DNA from: Reyranella aquatilis
Lineage (GTDB): Bacteria; Pseudomonadota; Alphaproteobacteria; Reyranellales; Reyranellaceae
Direction: 5' to 3'
Length of the DNA stretch: 64,000 nt
Assembly: GCF_020880995.1 (NCBI RefSeq)
Contig: NZ_JAJISD010000011.1
Span: forward strand, 62,001-126,000
The notes beneath the pieces are model-generated. The model was given only the letters and a program-made list of their open reading frames with translations. It was not told the DNA's origin and did no database searches. Position 1 is the stretch's first letter, and every line of letters begins with the position of its first letter. Shown here piece after piece: positions 35,273-42,877 of this stretch. Both the position numbers and the translations under genes were made by a program.

Positions 35273-35450
35273 ACGGCTCGGCGACGCTCCCTGATTTTCA
35301 AGGAAATCAAGGACTTAACTGCCGACAAAATTCTTTCCCGGCGGCTTGCAACTTTCGCCGGGCGACGGCGTTCAATTTTCATGGCCGGATAACTGGCGCT
35401 GCCTCTGCCCCCGCTCAGCAGTGCCTCTCTCCCCGTCTGGCCCTACTCCA

Positions 35451-35480
35451 AGCCCGCTCCTGATCCGTCAGGGGCGGGCT
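35451..35480 (+). terminator. Hairpin between the metallohydrolase and egtD genes
   Basis: A 13-base arm beginning AGCCCGC pairs with GGGCGGGCT across a short TCCG loop, with one mismatch. The + strand continues GCCTGTTTG, a weak T-run. It lies between convergent genes and may serve as terminator for the + strand unit; the poor T-tail keeps confidence moderate. Confidence 0.5.
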
Positions 35481-35495
35481 GCCTGTTTGCGGGCT

Positions 35496-36455
35496 CTAGC
35501 GCAGCAACGCGACCGCGAAGAGGTCGTCAGGATCCTTCCAGAGGGCCTGGATGGCGAACCCTCCCTGATCCGCCAAGGCAGCGATACCCGCCTCATCGTA
35601 CTTGTATGAATACTCGGTGTGGATGCGTTCGCCCTTGGTGAAGGCGAAGCGTTGGCCCGCCACCCTCACGGACTGGTACCGCAGGCTGCGGGCATAGATC
35701 TCGATCCGTCCCTCGGCCTCGTTATAGAACGCGTCGTGGGAGAAGGCGGAGAGGTCGAAGGTGGCATCCAGTTCCCGGTTCATGCGCCGCAGCAGGTTGA
35801 GGGTGAATCGGGCAGTGACGCCGGCGGAGTCGTTGTAGGCGTCGTGCAGCCGTTTCGGATCCTTCCTGAGATCCACTCCGAGCACCAAGGCGCCGTCGCC
35901 CCTCAGGACGCGACGCGCGCGCCTGAGGAACTGTACCGCCTCCTCCGGCATCAGGTTGCCGATGGTCGATCCGGGGAAGAAGCCGATCCGCCGGCCACCG
36001 TCGATCGCCGGCGGCAACGAAGCGAGTTGCATGTAGTCGCCGGTCACCGGATCGACCCGAAGTCCCGGATAATCCTTGCGCAGGCGAGCCGCCGTCGCAT
36101 CGAGATGTTCCCGCGATATGTCGATCGGCACATAGGCGTGCAGGTCGCGCATCGCATCGAGCAGGATGCGTGTCTTGACGCTGGAGCCGCTGCCGTACTC
36201 CACCAGTGCACATCCCGGGCCGGCAAGCCGGGCGATCTCGTCCGCGCACTCGCGAAGAATCGCCGCCTCGGTCCGCGTCGGATAGTACTCGGGCAAGTCG
36301 CAGATCTCGTCGAACAGGGCCGATCCGCGGGCATCGTAGAGATACTTCGCCGGTATGGCGCGCGGCACGCGACCCAGACCCGTCAGAACGGCGCGGCGAA
36401 AGTCCTCGCGATCGGCCAGCATGCGGTCGTCGAGTGCGAAAAGCGGCACGTTCAT
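35496..36455 (-). CDS. egtD: L-histidine N-alpha-methyltransferase (ergothioneine biosynthesis)
   Basis: A 319-residue SAM methyltransferase that trimethylates histidine to hercynine, the first step of ergothioneine synthesis. IPAKYLYDARGSALFDEICDLPEYYPTR at about residues 34-61 and LVEYGSGSSVKTR (SAM loop) are EgtD hallmarks. RRIGFFPGSTIGNL and YNDSAGVTARFTLNLL follow in the histidine-binding domain, and the chain ends in GFAIQALWKDPDDLFAVALL. Length is normal. The ATG at 36455 overlaps the egtB stop in an ATGA, so both enzymes should be made together. Confidence 0.94.
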   Translation of the reverse strand: MNVPLFALDDRMLADREDFRRAVLTGLGRVPRAIPAKYLYDARGSALFDEICDLPEYYPTRTEAAILRECADEIARLAGPGCALVEYGSGSSVKTRILLDAMRDLHAYVPIDISREHLDATAARLRKDYPGLRVDPVTGDYMQLASLPPAIDGGRRIGFFPGSTIGNLMPEEAVQFLRRARRVLRGDGALVLGVDLRKDPKRLHDAYNDSAGVTARFTLNLLRRMNRELDATFDLSAFSHDAFYNEAEGRIEIYARSLRYQSVRVAGQRFAFTKGERIHTEYSYKYDEAGIAALADQGGFAIQALWKDPDDLFAVALLR

Positions 36456-37636
36456 CGAAGGTCCTCCGCCAGACGAATTCCCCCGAACATCCAGCGCGCG
36501 TCGGGCGGGAAGAAGTTGCGATAGGTTGGCCGGACATGCCCCTCGGGCGTGGCGCTGCAGCCGCCGCGCAGCACCATCTGGCTGGCCATGAACTTGCCGT
36601 TGTATTCGCCGATCGCGCCGGGCGGCTCGCGATAACCCGGATAGGCGACGTAGGGGCTGGCGGTCCATTCCCAGACTGCGCCGCATTCTGGCAGGGCATC
36701 GGCCGCGGTCTCCCATTCGGCCTCGCGTGGCAGCCGCTTGCCTGCCCACTTGGCGAAGGCCGCCGCCTCGAAGGCGCTGACGTGACAGACCGGACGCGCG
36801 GGATCGACCGGCTCCAGTCCCGACAGGGTGAAGACGCACCAGGCGCCGTCCTTCTGCTCCCAGTAGAGCGGCGCTTCCCAGCCATTACGGTTGACGCAAT
36901 CCCATCCGGCCGACAGCCAGAACTCGGCGCGGCGATAGCCGCCCTCTTTCATGAAGGCGAGATACTCGCCGCAGTTCACGGGGCGCATCGCGATGGCAAA
37001 GGAATCCAGCCAGCAGCGATGACGCGGCCCTTCGTTGTCGAAGGCGAAGCCTCGACCGTCATAGCCGATCTCCACCAACCCGCCTTCGAACTCGCGCCAG
37101 GCCAGCGGTTCAGCCGCCCGCAAGTCCGGCGGCTTCGCCGGACGATAGGCTGGCCGCAGAGGGTTCATGGACAGCGCATGCTTGATGTCCATCAGGATCA
37201 GTTCCTGATGCTGCTGTTCGTGTTGCAGGCCGAGTTCGATCAGTCCATGAGCGTCATGCTCACCCGCGAGGAATTCCAGCATGGCGCCGGTGACGTGCCG
37301 GCGATAGGCCATCACCTCCTCAACACCCGGCCGGGTGATCATCCCACGTTGCGGCCGAGGATGTCGCGGGCCGACGGCCTCGTAGTAAGAATTGAAGAGA
37401 TAATCGAAGGCCGGATCGAATGGCCGGTAACCCGTCGCGTGCGGGCGCAGGACGAAGGTCTCGAAAAACCATGTCGTGTGCGCGAGATGCCATTTGGTCG
37501 GGCTGGCATCGGGCATCGACTGCACCGTCTGGTCCTCGGCCGACAAGGGTGCGGCGAGTTCCTCGGTGCGCGAACGTACTGTCTGGAACCGATCGAGGCC
37601 GTGCGCCAGCACGGACGGCAACGTGAGATTGGGCAC
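36452..37636 (-). CDS. egtB: Ergothioneine sulfoxide synthase
   Basis: A 394-residue non-haem iron enzyme that joins hercynine to a thiol (gamma-glutamylcysteine or cysteine) through an oxidative C-S bond. The N-terminal DinB-like domain supplies metal ligands in WHLAHTTWFFE and in LQHEQQHQELILMD (HxxxHxE). The C-terminal formylglycine-generating-like domain includes GPRHRCWLDSFAIAMRPVNCGEY and GGCSATPEGHVRPTYRNFF. The start is the GTG at 37636, which has GGAGG five bases upstream; the longer frame to 37915 overlaps the divergent gene. No egtA, egtC or egtE lies next to it, fitting the two-gene proteobacterial layout. Confidence 0.94.
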   Translation of the reverse strand: MPNLTLPSVLAHGLDRFQTVRSRTEELAAPLSAEDQTVQSMPDASPTKWHLAHTTWFFETFVLRPHATGYRPFDPAFDYLFNSYYEAVGPRHPRPQRGMITRPGVEEVMAYRRHVTGAMLEFLAGEHDAHGLIELGLQHEQQHQELILMDIKHALSMNPLRPAYRPAKPPDLRAAEPLAWREFEGGLVEIGYDGRGFAFDNEGPRHRCWLDSFAIAMRPVNCGEYLAFMKEGGYRRAEFWLSAGWDCVNRNGWEAPLYWEQKDGAWCVFTLSGLEPVDPARPVCHVSAFEAAAFAKWAGKRLPREAEWETAADALPECGAVWEWTASPYVAYPGYREPPGAIGEYNGKFMASQMVLRGGCSATPEGHVRPTYRNFFPPDARWMFGGIRLAEDLR

Positions 37637-37738
37637 TGGACCTCCGCACGGCCTAACGTGGTGCCGCGTGGATCGGTTGCAAGGTCGGCGCCCCGCGGTC
37701 ACCCTGTGAAGGTCCGCCCGTCTCCATGAGGCAAGCAA

Positions 37739-38641
37739 GTGCCGATTTGCGAGATCGACCCCTGGCGCAAACAATATTTCGAGAGAGTGGTGTGTCCGGC
37801 CGACGTATTCATACCGACTGAGGACTCGGACGCGTGGCTCTGGAACCCCGATTATCGCTGGGTCTACGACAAGCTCGCGGTGGCGTGCCGCCAGGGGCTC
37901 GACGCTGCGCCGCATGGCATCGCACCCTCCGCCTATCCCGTCTTCTCCAAGCCCATCTACAACCTCAAGGGCATGGGCGTGGGCAGCCGCACTCTACGAT
38001 CGTCACAGGACTACGAAGCCGCGTACCAGCCGGGGCATATGTGGATGCCGTTGCTCGAAGGCGATCACATCAGCAGCGACGTGGCGCTGGTTGACGGCGT
38101 GCCGCGCTGGTGGCGGCACGCGCGCGGTATCTCGTCGGGCGACGGTACCTTCGACTACTGGGAGATCGGCGCGCTGTCGGAGCCGGGCGTGGAAGACTGG
38201 GCCGGCGACTGGTGCCGGCAACATCTGTCCGGTTACAGCGGCATGGCCAACCTCGAGACGATCGGCGGACGCATCATCGAAGTGCATCTGCGCTTCGCCG
38301 ACCAATGGCCCGATCTCTACGGTGAGGGCTGGGTCGATGCGCTGGTGGAGCTCTACCGGAACGGCCAGTGGAACTTCGCGGATCGCGAACGACGGACCGG
38401 CTTCAGCGTCGTCCTCTTCATGCCGCATGGCGGGCGCTACCGGCATCCGCCTCAGGCGCTGCTGCGGAGGGTCGAGTGCATGCCGGCCATATCGAGCGTC
38501 CAGATTACCTTTCACGAAGAGATCGCGCCGGATCGCCATGCCATGCCCCCCGGCGGCTTCCGTGTGGCCATCATCAATTGCTGGGATCGCGACGCAGGGA
38601 ACGAAGCCCGTTCCCTGCTCCGCCAACACTTCGCCTCCTGA
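37739..38641 (+). CDS. Protein of unknown function, divergent from egtBD
   Basis: A 300-residue soluble protein from a GTG with GAGG eight bases before it. It is rich in Trp, Tyr and Asp (WLWNPDYRWVYDKLAVACRQ, MWMPLLEGDHISSDVALVDG). YPVFSKPIYNLKGMGVGS resembles the lysine-glycine loop of an ATP-grasp enzyme, and later acidic residues in GRIIEVHLRFADQWPDLYG could bind metal, but the match is loose. No signal peptide or membrane segment is seen. The promoter gap of 102 bases is shared with egtB, so a role linked to ergothioneine or oxidative stress is possible but unproven. Confidence 0.75.
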   Translation: MPICEIDPWRKQYFERVVCPADVFIPTEDSDAWLWNPDYRWVYDKLAVACRQGLDAAPHGIAPSAYPVFSKPIYNLKGMGVGSRTLRSSQDYEAAYQPGHMWMPLLEGDHISSDVALVDGVPRWWRHARGISSGDGTFDYWEIGALSEPGVEDWAGDWCRQHLSGYSGMANLETIGGRIIEVHLRFADQWPDLYGEGWVDALVELYRNGQWNFADRERRTGFSVVLFMPHGGRYRHPPQALLRRVECMPAISSVQITFHEEIAPDRHAMPPGGFRVAIINCWDRDAGNEARSLLRQHFAS

Positions 38642-38653
38642 GAGGCGCGCCGC

Positions 38654-38821
38654 CTAGGAATTGCGGCGGACGAAACCCGTCAGCAGGCTGACGACGAAGA
38701 GGACCAGCGCGATCACGAACAGGATCTGCGCGATGCCGGTCGCGGTGGAGGCGATGCCGCCGAAGCCAAAGATTCCGGCCACCAGGGCAATCACGAGAAA
38801 CATCAGGGCCCAATACAACAT
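38654..38821 (-). CDS. DUF1328 small membrane protein
   Basis: A 55-residue protein, MLYWALMFLVIALVAGIFGF onward, with two membrane segments separated by GGIASTATGI and ending VRRNS. This is the pattern of the DUF1328/YtjA family, small inner-membrane proteins frequently induced in stress. A possible general-stress promoter lies 39 bases upstream of its start. Its stop is 12 bases from the end of the convergent unknown gene. Confidence 0.88.
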   Translation of the reverse strand: MLYWALMFLVIALVAGIFGFGGIASTATGIAQILFVIALVLFVVSLLTGFVRRNS

Positions 38822-38859
38822 GTGTGCGCTCCTTCGGCATTGGCAGTTGTCGTGCAGCT

Positions 38860-38885
38860 AACGCGGGAAAGAGAGCCTCGGTTCC
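38860..38885 (-). promoter_or_regulatory. Candidate EcfG-type promoter for the DUF1328 gene
   Basis: On the minus strand GGAAC (38881-38885) is followed after 18 bases by GTT (38860-38862). This matches the alphaproteobacterial general-stress sigma pattern (GGAAC, 16-19 bases, GTT or TT). It is 39 bases from the DUF1328 start codon. Confidence 0.55.
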
Positions 38886-38968
38886 AGCGGGCAACCCCGC
38901 TGCGCCGAATGTCGTTGGTGAAGCGATCAACGAGGTGTCGCCCTCGCCCGTATCCGTACACGCTGGAG

Positions 38969-39112
38969 ATGACCATGGCGCCCGAAGTCACCCCTACCGA
39001 AGCCCGCAGCGGCGTCGTCACCGGACGCGTCTTTCTCGTTCTGGCCCTATCCTCGATCGGCGCCATCGCCGCGATGGCGCTCGCCTGGTACCTGATTATC
39101 CCGCACGGATAG
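38969..39112 (+). CDS. Small single-pass membrane protein
   Basis: A 47-residue peptide, short soluble N-terminus then a hydrophobic segment VFLVLALSSIGAIAAMALAWYLI ending in PHG. The first ATG is at 38969; a second at 38975 fits the GGAG site slightly better. It lies 15 bases ahead of the DUF2177 gene and is probably co-transcribed. No family recognised. Confidence 0.6.
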   Translation: MTMAPEVTPTEARSGVVTGRVFLVLALSSIGAIAAMALAWYLIIPHG

Positions 39113-39126
39113 GCTAGACTGGTGCC

Positions 39127-39522
39127 ATGAAAACACTGGCGGTCAGCTATCTCGTGGCGCTCGTCGTGCTGGCCATCGTCGATGGAATCTGGCTGGGGGT
39201 CGTCAGTCGCGAATTCTACAAGGCGCGCCTCGGCCACATGCTCCTCGATCAGCCGATCTGGAGCGTCGCCATTCTCTTCTATCTGATTCACGCTGCCGGC
39301 ATCGCAGTCTTTGCCGTCCCCCCGGCCTTGAGTGCGGGCACCTGGACCAGCGCCTTGCTTTATGGCGGGCTGTTCGGCTTCTGCGTCTACGCAGCCTACG
39401 ACATCACCAACCTGGCGACCCTGCGCGGGTGGCCGATGGCGGTCAGCGCCGTCGACCTTGCATGGGGTACGGTAGCGACGGCCGTGACGACGCTCGTGAC
39501 CTATCTCGTCGTCAGGCCCTGA
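39127..39522 (+). CDS. DUF2177 family membrane protein
   Basis: A 131-residue protein with four membrane segments. YLVALVVLAIVDGIWLGVV, FYKARLGHMLLDQPIW and YAAYDITNLATLRGWP are the conserved stretches of DUF2177. The function of the family is not known. Its stop codon directly abuts the stop of the converging GNAT gene (TGA against TCA with no base between). Confidence 0.88.
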   Translation: MKTLAVSYLVALVVLAIVDGIWLGVVSREFYKARLGHMLLDQPIWSVAILFYLIHAAGIAVFAVPPALSAGTWTSALLYGGLFGFCVYAAYDITNLATLRGWPMAVSAVDLAWGTVATAVTTLVTYLVVRP

Positions 39523-39792
39523 TCAGGACCGGCTGTCGTCGAACTCGGGGTGGCGGCGCAGGTAGGCCACGACGAAGCTACAGGCCGGTAAGATCTTGAA
39601 ACCCTGCTTGCGGGTATCGTCGAGTGCCGCCCTAACCAGCTTGGCCCCCAACCCCTTGCCCTCATCCTCGGGCGGAACCTCGGTATGGGTGAAGATGCGC
39701 GCATCGCCCTGCTGGCGATAGACCGCAATAGCGAGACCATGATCCGCCTTCATCTCGTAGCGGCTCTCGGCAGCGTTATGAGTGACGCTCAT
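39523..39792 (-). CDS. YjdJ-type GNAT N-acetyltransferase
   Basis: An 89-residue, single-domain GNAT of the short YjdJ class. ARIFTHTEVPPEDEGKGLGAKLVRAALDDTR contains the acetyl-CoA phosphate-binding loop EGKGLGAKL. ILPACSFVVAYLRRHPEF is the class-specific C-terminal helix. AGGAG five bases before the ATG at 39792 decides the start over a longer frame. The natural substrate of this class is unknown. Confidence 0.87.
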   Translation of the reverse strand: MSVTHNAAESRYEMKADHGLAIAVYRQQGDARIFTHTEVPPEDEGKGLGAKLVRAALDDTRKQGFKILPACSFVVAYLRRHPEFDDSRS

Positions 39793-39864
39793 TCCCTCTC
39801 CTAATGGCGAGCAGGAGCCGGGCATCGCGCTCCCGGTCTGCCATGCGGCGGTCATCCACAAAAC

Positions 39865-39924
39865 GACCCGGCGTTGAAGGGCCGACGGACACCCTCCGGT
39901 CCCGTTGGCGGGTAACGCCGGGTC
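39865..39924 (-). terminator. Stem-loop downstream of the peptide-binding protein gene
   Basis: Perfect 11-base arms (GACCCGGCGTT at 39865-39875 and AACGCCGGGTC at 39914-39924) enclose 38 bases with further pairing potential. Reading leftward the second arm is followed by GTTTTG. It lies 15 bases after the stop of the solute-binding protein and fits a rho-independent terminator for that gene. Confidence 0.6.
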
Positions 39925-39938
39925 GCATGTCAGGTTGC

Positions 39939-41510
39939 CTACCGGTCGACTTCCCAGAACATGGGATAGGACGACTGGATCAGTCCTTTCAGATCCGAGC
40001 GGAAGCCCGCCGGGATGGTGAACTGGCCCCACATGAGCGAGGGCACGAGTTCATACGCGATGACCTGGATCTCCGTCGCGATCTTCTTGCGCTCCTCCAG
40101 CGTGCTCGCCCGCGTGTAGGATTTCAGCAGCTCGGGAATTCGGTTGTCGCAGGACCAGCCGGGGAAGTCGTTGCAGGTCGCGGCCACATAGAAGTGCGTG
40201 AGCGGCGAGTACATGTCCGTGCCGTTGGAGTAGACCGGGAACATCGACCAGCCGTCCTTCTTGGCGCGGCGCGCGAGCACAGTTGGCCAGTCGCGCGGCT
40301 GCTGCTCCACGTTGAAGCCGACGTCCTTCATGTTCTGCACCAGGACGCGCGATGCGGTCTGGCTGATCGAGCCGGCGACCTCGAGCACAATCACCGGCTC
40401 GTTCTTGTAGCCGGCGGCCTTGAGCTCTGCGCGCGCCGCCGCCAGGTCCAACTTGGCCCCGCCGGCGCCGGCATCCGTGCTGAGCGGCGTGCCGCACATC
40501 CAGAAGGAGGGGCAGTCCTTGGTCTGGTACTTGTCGGGGACGCCGATGGCAGTGAGCGTCGCGTTCTGATCGACCAGCTTCCACATCACCTTGCGCACCG
40601 CCGGATTGTCGAACGGCGGGAAGGCATGGTTCAGGCGGAAGTTGCCCTGGAACTGGTGTATGCCTCCCAGGCCCAGCAGCTTGACGCTCTTCTCCTTCTC
40701 GAGGACCGGCAGCATGTCGAACGGCAGGTATTGCATGTAATCGATCTCGCCGGCGATCAGCGCGTTGGCGCCGGTCGACTGGTCGGGCATCACGCGCAAG
40801 GTGAGCTGGTCGATCTTCACGTTCTTGCCGCCCGTCAGGAAATCCGGGGCCTCCCTGCGCGGCACATAAGCGGCATTGCGCTCCAGGATCATGGCATTGC
40901 CGGGCCGCCACTGGTCCTTGACGAAGCGGAACGGGCCCGAGCCGATGGGCTCGGGAATGCGCTGGTCGGCTGGCGTTGCGGCCAGGCGGGCAGGCATCAT
41001 CACCGGAAGCGGCGCGTTGGGCTTGCCCAGCACGTCCAGCAAGAGAGGAAACGGCTGCTTCAGGACGAACTTGATGGTCTTGGGATTGCTGGCCTCCAGC
41101 GTCTCGGTATCCGCCATCAGCATCTTGCCCAGCGGATCGCGCACCGACCAGCGCTTGAGGGACGCGACGCAATCCTCGGCCGTCACCGGGTTGCCGTCGT
41201 GCCACTTCAGCCCGTCGCGCAGCACGAAGGTCCAGGTCAGCTTGTCGGGACTGCTGTCGAAACTCTCGACCATCTGCGGCTTGATCTCGCCCTTGTCGTT
41301 CATGGCGAAGAGCGTGTCAAAGACGTGCGTGCCGAAGGTCCGCGTGATGGCCGCTGTGGTCGCGTGCGGGTCGAGGATCGTCACCTCGGACTCGAGGACG
41401 ACCGTCAGCCCCTTGGCCGCCCTCGCCTCGCGCGGCCGAATCAACGACGCACTCGCCAGGGCGACACCGCCTGCCAGTGCCGTCCGACGTCCCAATACAG
41501 TGTTACGCAT
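39939..41510 (-). CDS. ABC transporter substrate-binding protein, family 5 (peptide/nickel type)
   Basis: A 523-residue periplasmic receptor. The N-terminus has a Tat-like signal (GRRTALAGGVALASASLI ending at AREARAA-type cleavage). The mature part begins LTVVLESEVTILDPHATT and has TWTFVLRDGLKWHDGNPVTAEDC and PIGSGPFRFVKDQWRPGN, landmarks of the DppA/OppA family. It should bind a peptide or other small solute. No permease or ATPase gene lies beside it, so it is an orphan receptor served by a distant transporter. The start at 41510 is chosen over 41540 because the signal peptide begins there. Confidence 0.92.
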   Translation of the reverse strand: MRNTVLGRRTALAGGVALASASLIRPREARAAKGLTVVLESEVTILDPHATTAAITRTFGTHVFDTLFAMNDKGEIKPQMVESFDSSPDKLTWTFVLRDGLKWHDGNPVTAEDCVASLKRWSVRDPLGKMLMADTETLEASNPKTIKFVLKQPFPLLLDVLGKPNAPLPVMMPARLAATPADQRIPEPIGSGPFRFVKDQWRPGNAMILERNAAYVPRREAPDFLTGGKNVKIDQLTLRVMPDQSTGANALIAGEIDYMQYLPFDMLPVLEKEKSVKLLGLGGIHQFQGNFRLNHAFPPFDNPAVRKVMWKLVDQNATLTAIGVPDKYQTKDCPSFWMCGTPLSTDAGAGGAKLDLAAARAELKAAGYKNEPVIVLEVAGSISQTASRVLVQNMKDVGFNVEQQPRDWPTVLARRAKKDGWSMFPVYSNGTDMYSPLTHFYVAATCNDFPGWSCDNRIPELLKSYTRASTLEERKKIATEIQVIAYELVPSLMWGQFTIPAGFRSDLKGLIQSSYPMFWEVDR

Positions 41511-41568
41511 GTCAGGTTCCCTTAAGCCCCGGACGCGCACCGTAGCCGTCTTTCACTGTAAGCGAAAC

Positions 41569-41598
41569 GGGCCGGCCCTCCTTTCGGAAGGCCGGCCC
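41569..41598 (-). terminator. Strong hairpin after the exported-protein/CsbD operon
   Basis: Thirteen-base GC-rich arms (GGGCCGGCC... and ...GGCCGGCCC) with one mismatch close a four-base TTTC loop. It is 23 bases past the stop of the exported protein gene and is followed leftward by CGTTTCG. It separates that operon from the solute-binding protein gene. Confidence 0.65.
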
Positions 41599-41621
41599 GC
41601 GACAGTCGAAACGGAGGACGG

Positions 41622-42221
41622 TCAGCCGGGTGAGAGAGGCCTGCAGGTCACACGATCCACGAAAGTGGTGACCGGCGGACCGTAGACGGGGAAGCCCCAA
41701 CGTTCACCCGGCCCCGACGGCTGCAGCACGACCCGCGTGTCCTGCACCGGCCGGCCGCCGTTCGTGAACGTGCAGCCCACCACGCCTTCGACCACATTGG
41801 CGCTGTTGTTCGTCACGTAGAGGACGGACAGCCAATTCTGCTGCGGAACGGCCTGCAGCCAGGGGCTGTCGATTACCATCACCGGCACCGTCGGGCCTGC
41901 GGTGATGGGGACGGTACCCATCAGGCTACCCCTCGGACGCTGAACGACGACCTGTGTGCCGACCGTCTGGCTGTTCGGGTCGAAGGCCTTGTCGGCGGGC
42001 GTCTGGGGCGTTGCCGCCTGCTGCTGCAGGGTCTGATTGTCCTTGCTGACGTTCTCCGGCGTCCAAACCTTGCCGGTGCGCTCGTCCTTGAACTGCGTCA
42101 GGCCGTTCGCGGACACGCCAGCACCAACGGTTCCGGGCGCCTGCGCGAACGCGGTTGCAGAGGCCATTGCGGCGCCGCTGGCCAGAGTAGCGAGGATGAA
42201 GGCTCTGATCATGGTGAGCAC
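41622..42221 (-). CDS. Exported protein of unknown function, paralog A
   Basis: A 199-residue protein with a signal peptide (IRAFILATLASGAAMASATAFA, cleavage near AFAQA). The mature part shares a clear pattern with the protein at 51214-51807: FKDERTGKVWTPENV, PADKAFDP, VVQRP, AGPTVPVMVID, LQAVPQQNW, VLYVTNNSA, CTFTNGG, VQDTRV, VYGPP, FVDRVTCR. Two conserved cysteines could form a disulfide. A beta-rich extracytoplasmic domain is likely. It is four bases downstream of the CsbD-type gene, so both are probably stress-induced together. I do not recognise a named family. Confidence 0.8.
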   Translation of the reverse strand: MLTMIRAFILATLASGAAMASATAFAQAPGTVGAGVSANGLTQFKDERTGKVWTPENVSKDNQTLQQQAATPQTPADKAFDPNSQTVGTQVVVQRPRGSLMGTVPITAGPTVPVMVIDSPWLQAVPQQNWLSVLYVTNNSANVVEGVVGCTFTNGGRPVQDTRVVLQPSGPGERWGFPVYGPPVTTFVDRVTCRPLSPG

Positions 42222-42224
42222 TCC

Positions 42225-42545
42225 CTACATGTCGCGGAAGCGACGCTGCTCCCACTGGCCGACCTGGACCTCGGCTTCCTCCTTGGAGATGCCGTAGCGA
42301 GTCTGGATCTTGCCTACGAGTTGATCGCGCCGGCCCTCGATGGCGAGCAGGTCGTCATCCGTGAGCTTCCCCCACTGCTCCTTCACGGCGCCCTTTGTCT
42401 GGCCCCAGCTGCCCTTGAATTTTTCCCAGATCGTCTTGGCATCGCTCTGGGTCGTGGTCTGGCCCGTCGTCTGCGCGCTGGCGACCAGTGGCAGGGAAAC
42501 GGCGGTGAGGCCCGCGCAGGCCGCGAGCATGGCGAGTGAACGCAT
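42225..42545 (-). CDS. CsbD-like protein with signal peptide
   Basis: A 106-residue protein. The first 24 residues are a signal peptide ending SLPLVASAQ. The mature part, WEKFKGSWGQTKGAVKEQWGKLTDD then LLAIEGRRDQLVGKIQTRYGISKEEAEVQV, is the CsbD fold, a helical general-stress protein. CsbD members are usually cytoplasmic; an exported version is less common. A candidate stress-type promoter lies just upstream. It leads an operon with exported paralog A. Confidence 0.88.
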   Translation of the reverse strand: MRSLAMLAACAGLTAVSLPLVASAQTTGQTTTQSDAKTIWEKFKGSWGQTKGAVKEQWGKLTDDDLLAIEGRRDQLVGKIQTRYGISKEEAEVQVGQWEQRRFRDM

Positions 42546-42573
42546 GTGAATGTCCTCCTGGATGGGAGCTGAT

Positions 42574-42598
42574 AACGACCCCGGCCGGCGGAGGTTGC
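42574..42598 (-). promoter_or_regulatory. Possible stress-type promoter (GCAAC variant) for the CsbD gene
   Basis: On the minus strand GCAAC (42594-42598, preceded by G) and GTT (42574-42576) are 17 bases apart. This differs from GGAAC-N17-GTT at one -35 base. The position, 29 bases before the CsbD-like start, is right for a promoter with a short leader. Low certainty because short motifs occur by chance. Confidence 0.3.
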
Positions 42599-42625
42599 CG
42601 GCCGACCGACGGGGCGGTCGGTCGG

Positions 42626-42775
42626 CTAGACCCAGAAGGATTTCAGGAGGAATGCGACCGGAATCACGATCAGCATCGCCGCGTAGAGATCCATCAGCTC
42701 GCCAGCCAGCGGACTGTGATCGGACTGGTCCGGCGTAACCATGTTCGACGCTTCGGGCACCTGCTTGGACTTCAT
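42626..42775 (-). CDS. Small single-pass membrane protein
   Basis: A 49-residue peptide, hydrophilic for about 25 residues (MKSKQVPEASNMVTPDQSDH) and ending in one membrane segment LYAAMLIVIPVAFLLKSFWV. GGAGG six bases before the ATG at 42775 supports translation. A GCAAC-type stress promoter candidate lies upstream. Unknown family. Confidence 0.65.
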   Translation of the reverse strand: MKSKQVPEASNMVTPDQSDHSPLAGELMDLYAAMLIVIPVAFLLKSFWV

Positions 42776-42810
42776 CTTTCCCTCCACGATTGCCCCACGC
42801 TCGCCAGATG

Positions 42811-42836
42811 AACGCCGCAAAATCGTGCCCGGTTGC
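42811..42836 (-). promoter_or_regulatory. Possible stress-type promoter (GCAAC variant) for the 49-residue peptide
   Basis: On the minus strand GCAAC (42832-42836) and GTT (42811-42813) are 18 bases apart, 36 bases from the start codon of the small membrane protein. The -35 element has the same G-to-C change as the one before the CsbD gene. Weak on its own. Confidence 0.28.
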
Positions 42837-42877
42837 AGCAGTCGCGCGTGATTCGTCGAGTAGGCCGGTGGAGAACT

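Noticed and set aside
37637..37915. N-terminal extension of EgtB to 37915
   Set aside because: It would overlap the divergent gene, has no EgtB-like sequence, and the GTG at 37636 has a perfect GGAGG site.
41540..41540. Upstream ATG for the family 5 solute-binding protein
   Set aside because: It would place ten polar residues before the Tat-like signal; the ATG at 41510 begins right at the signal.
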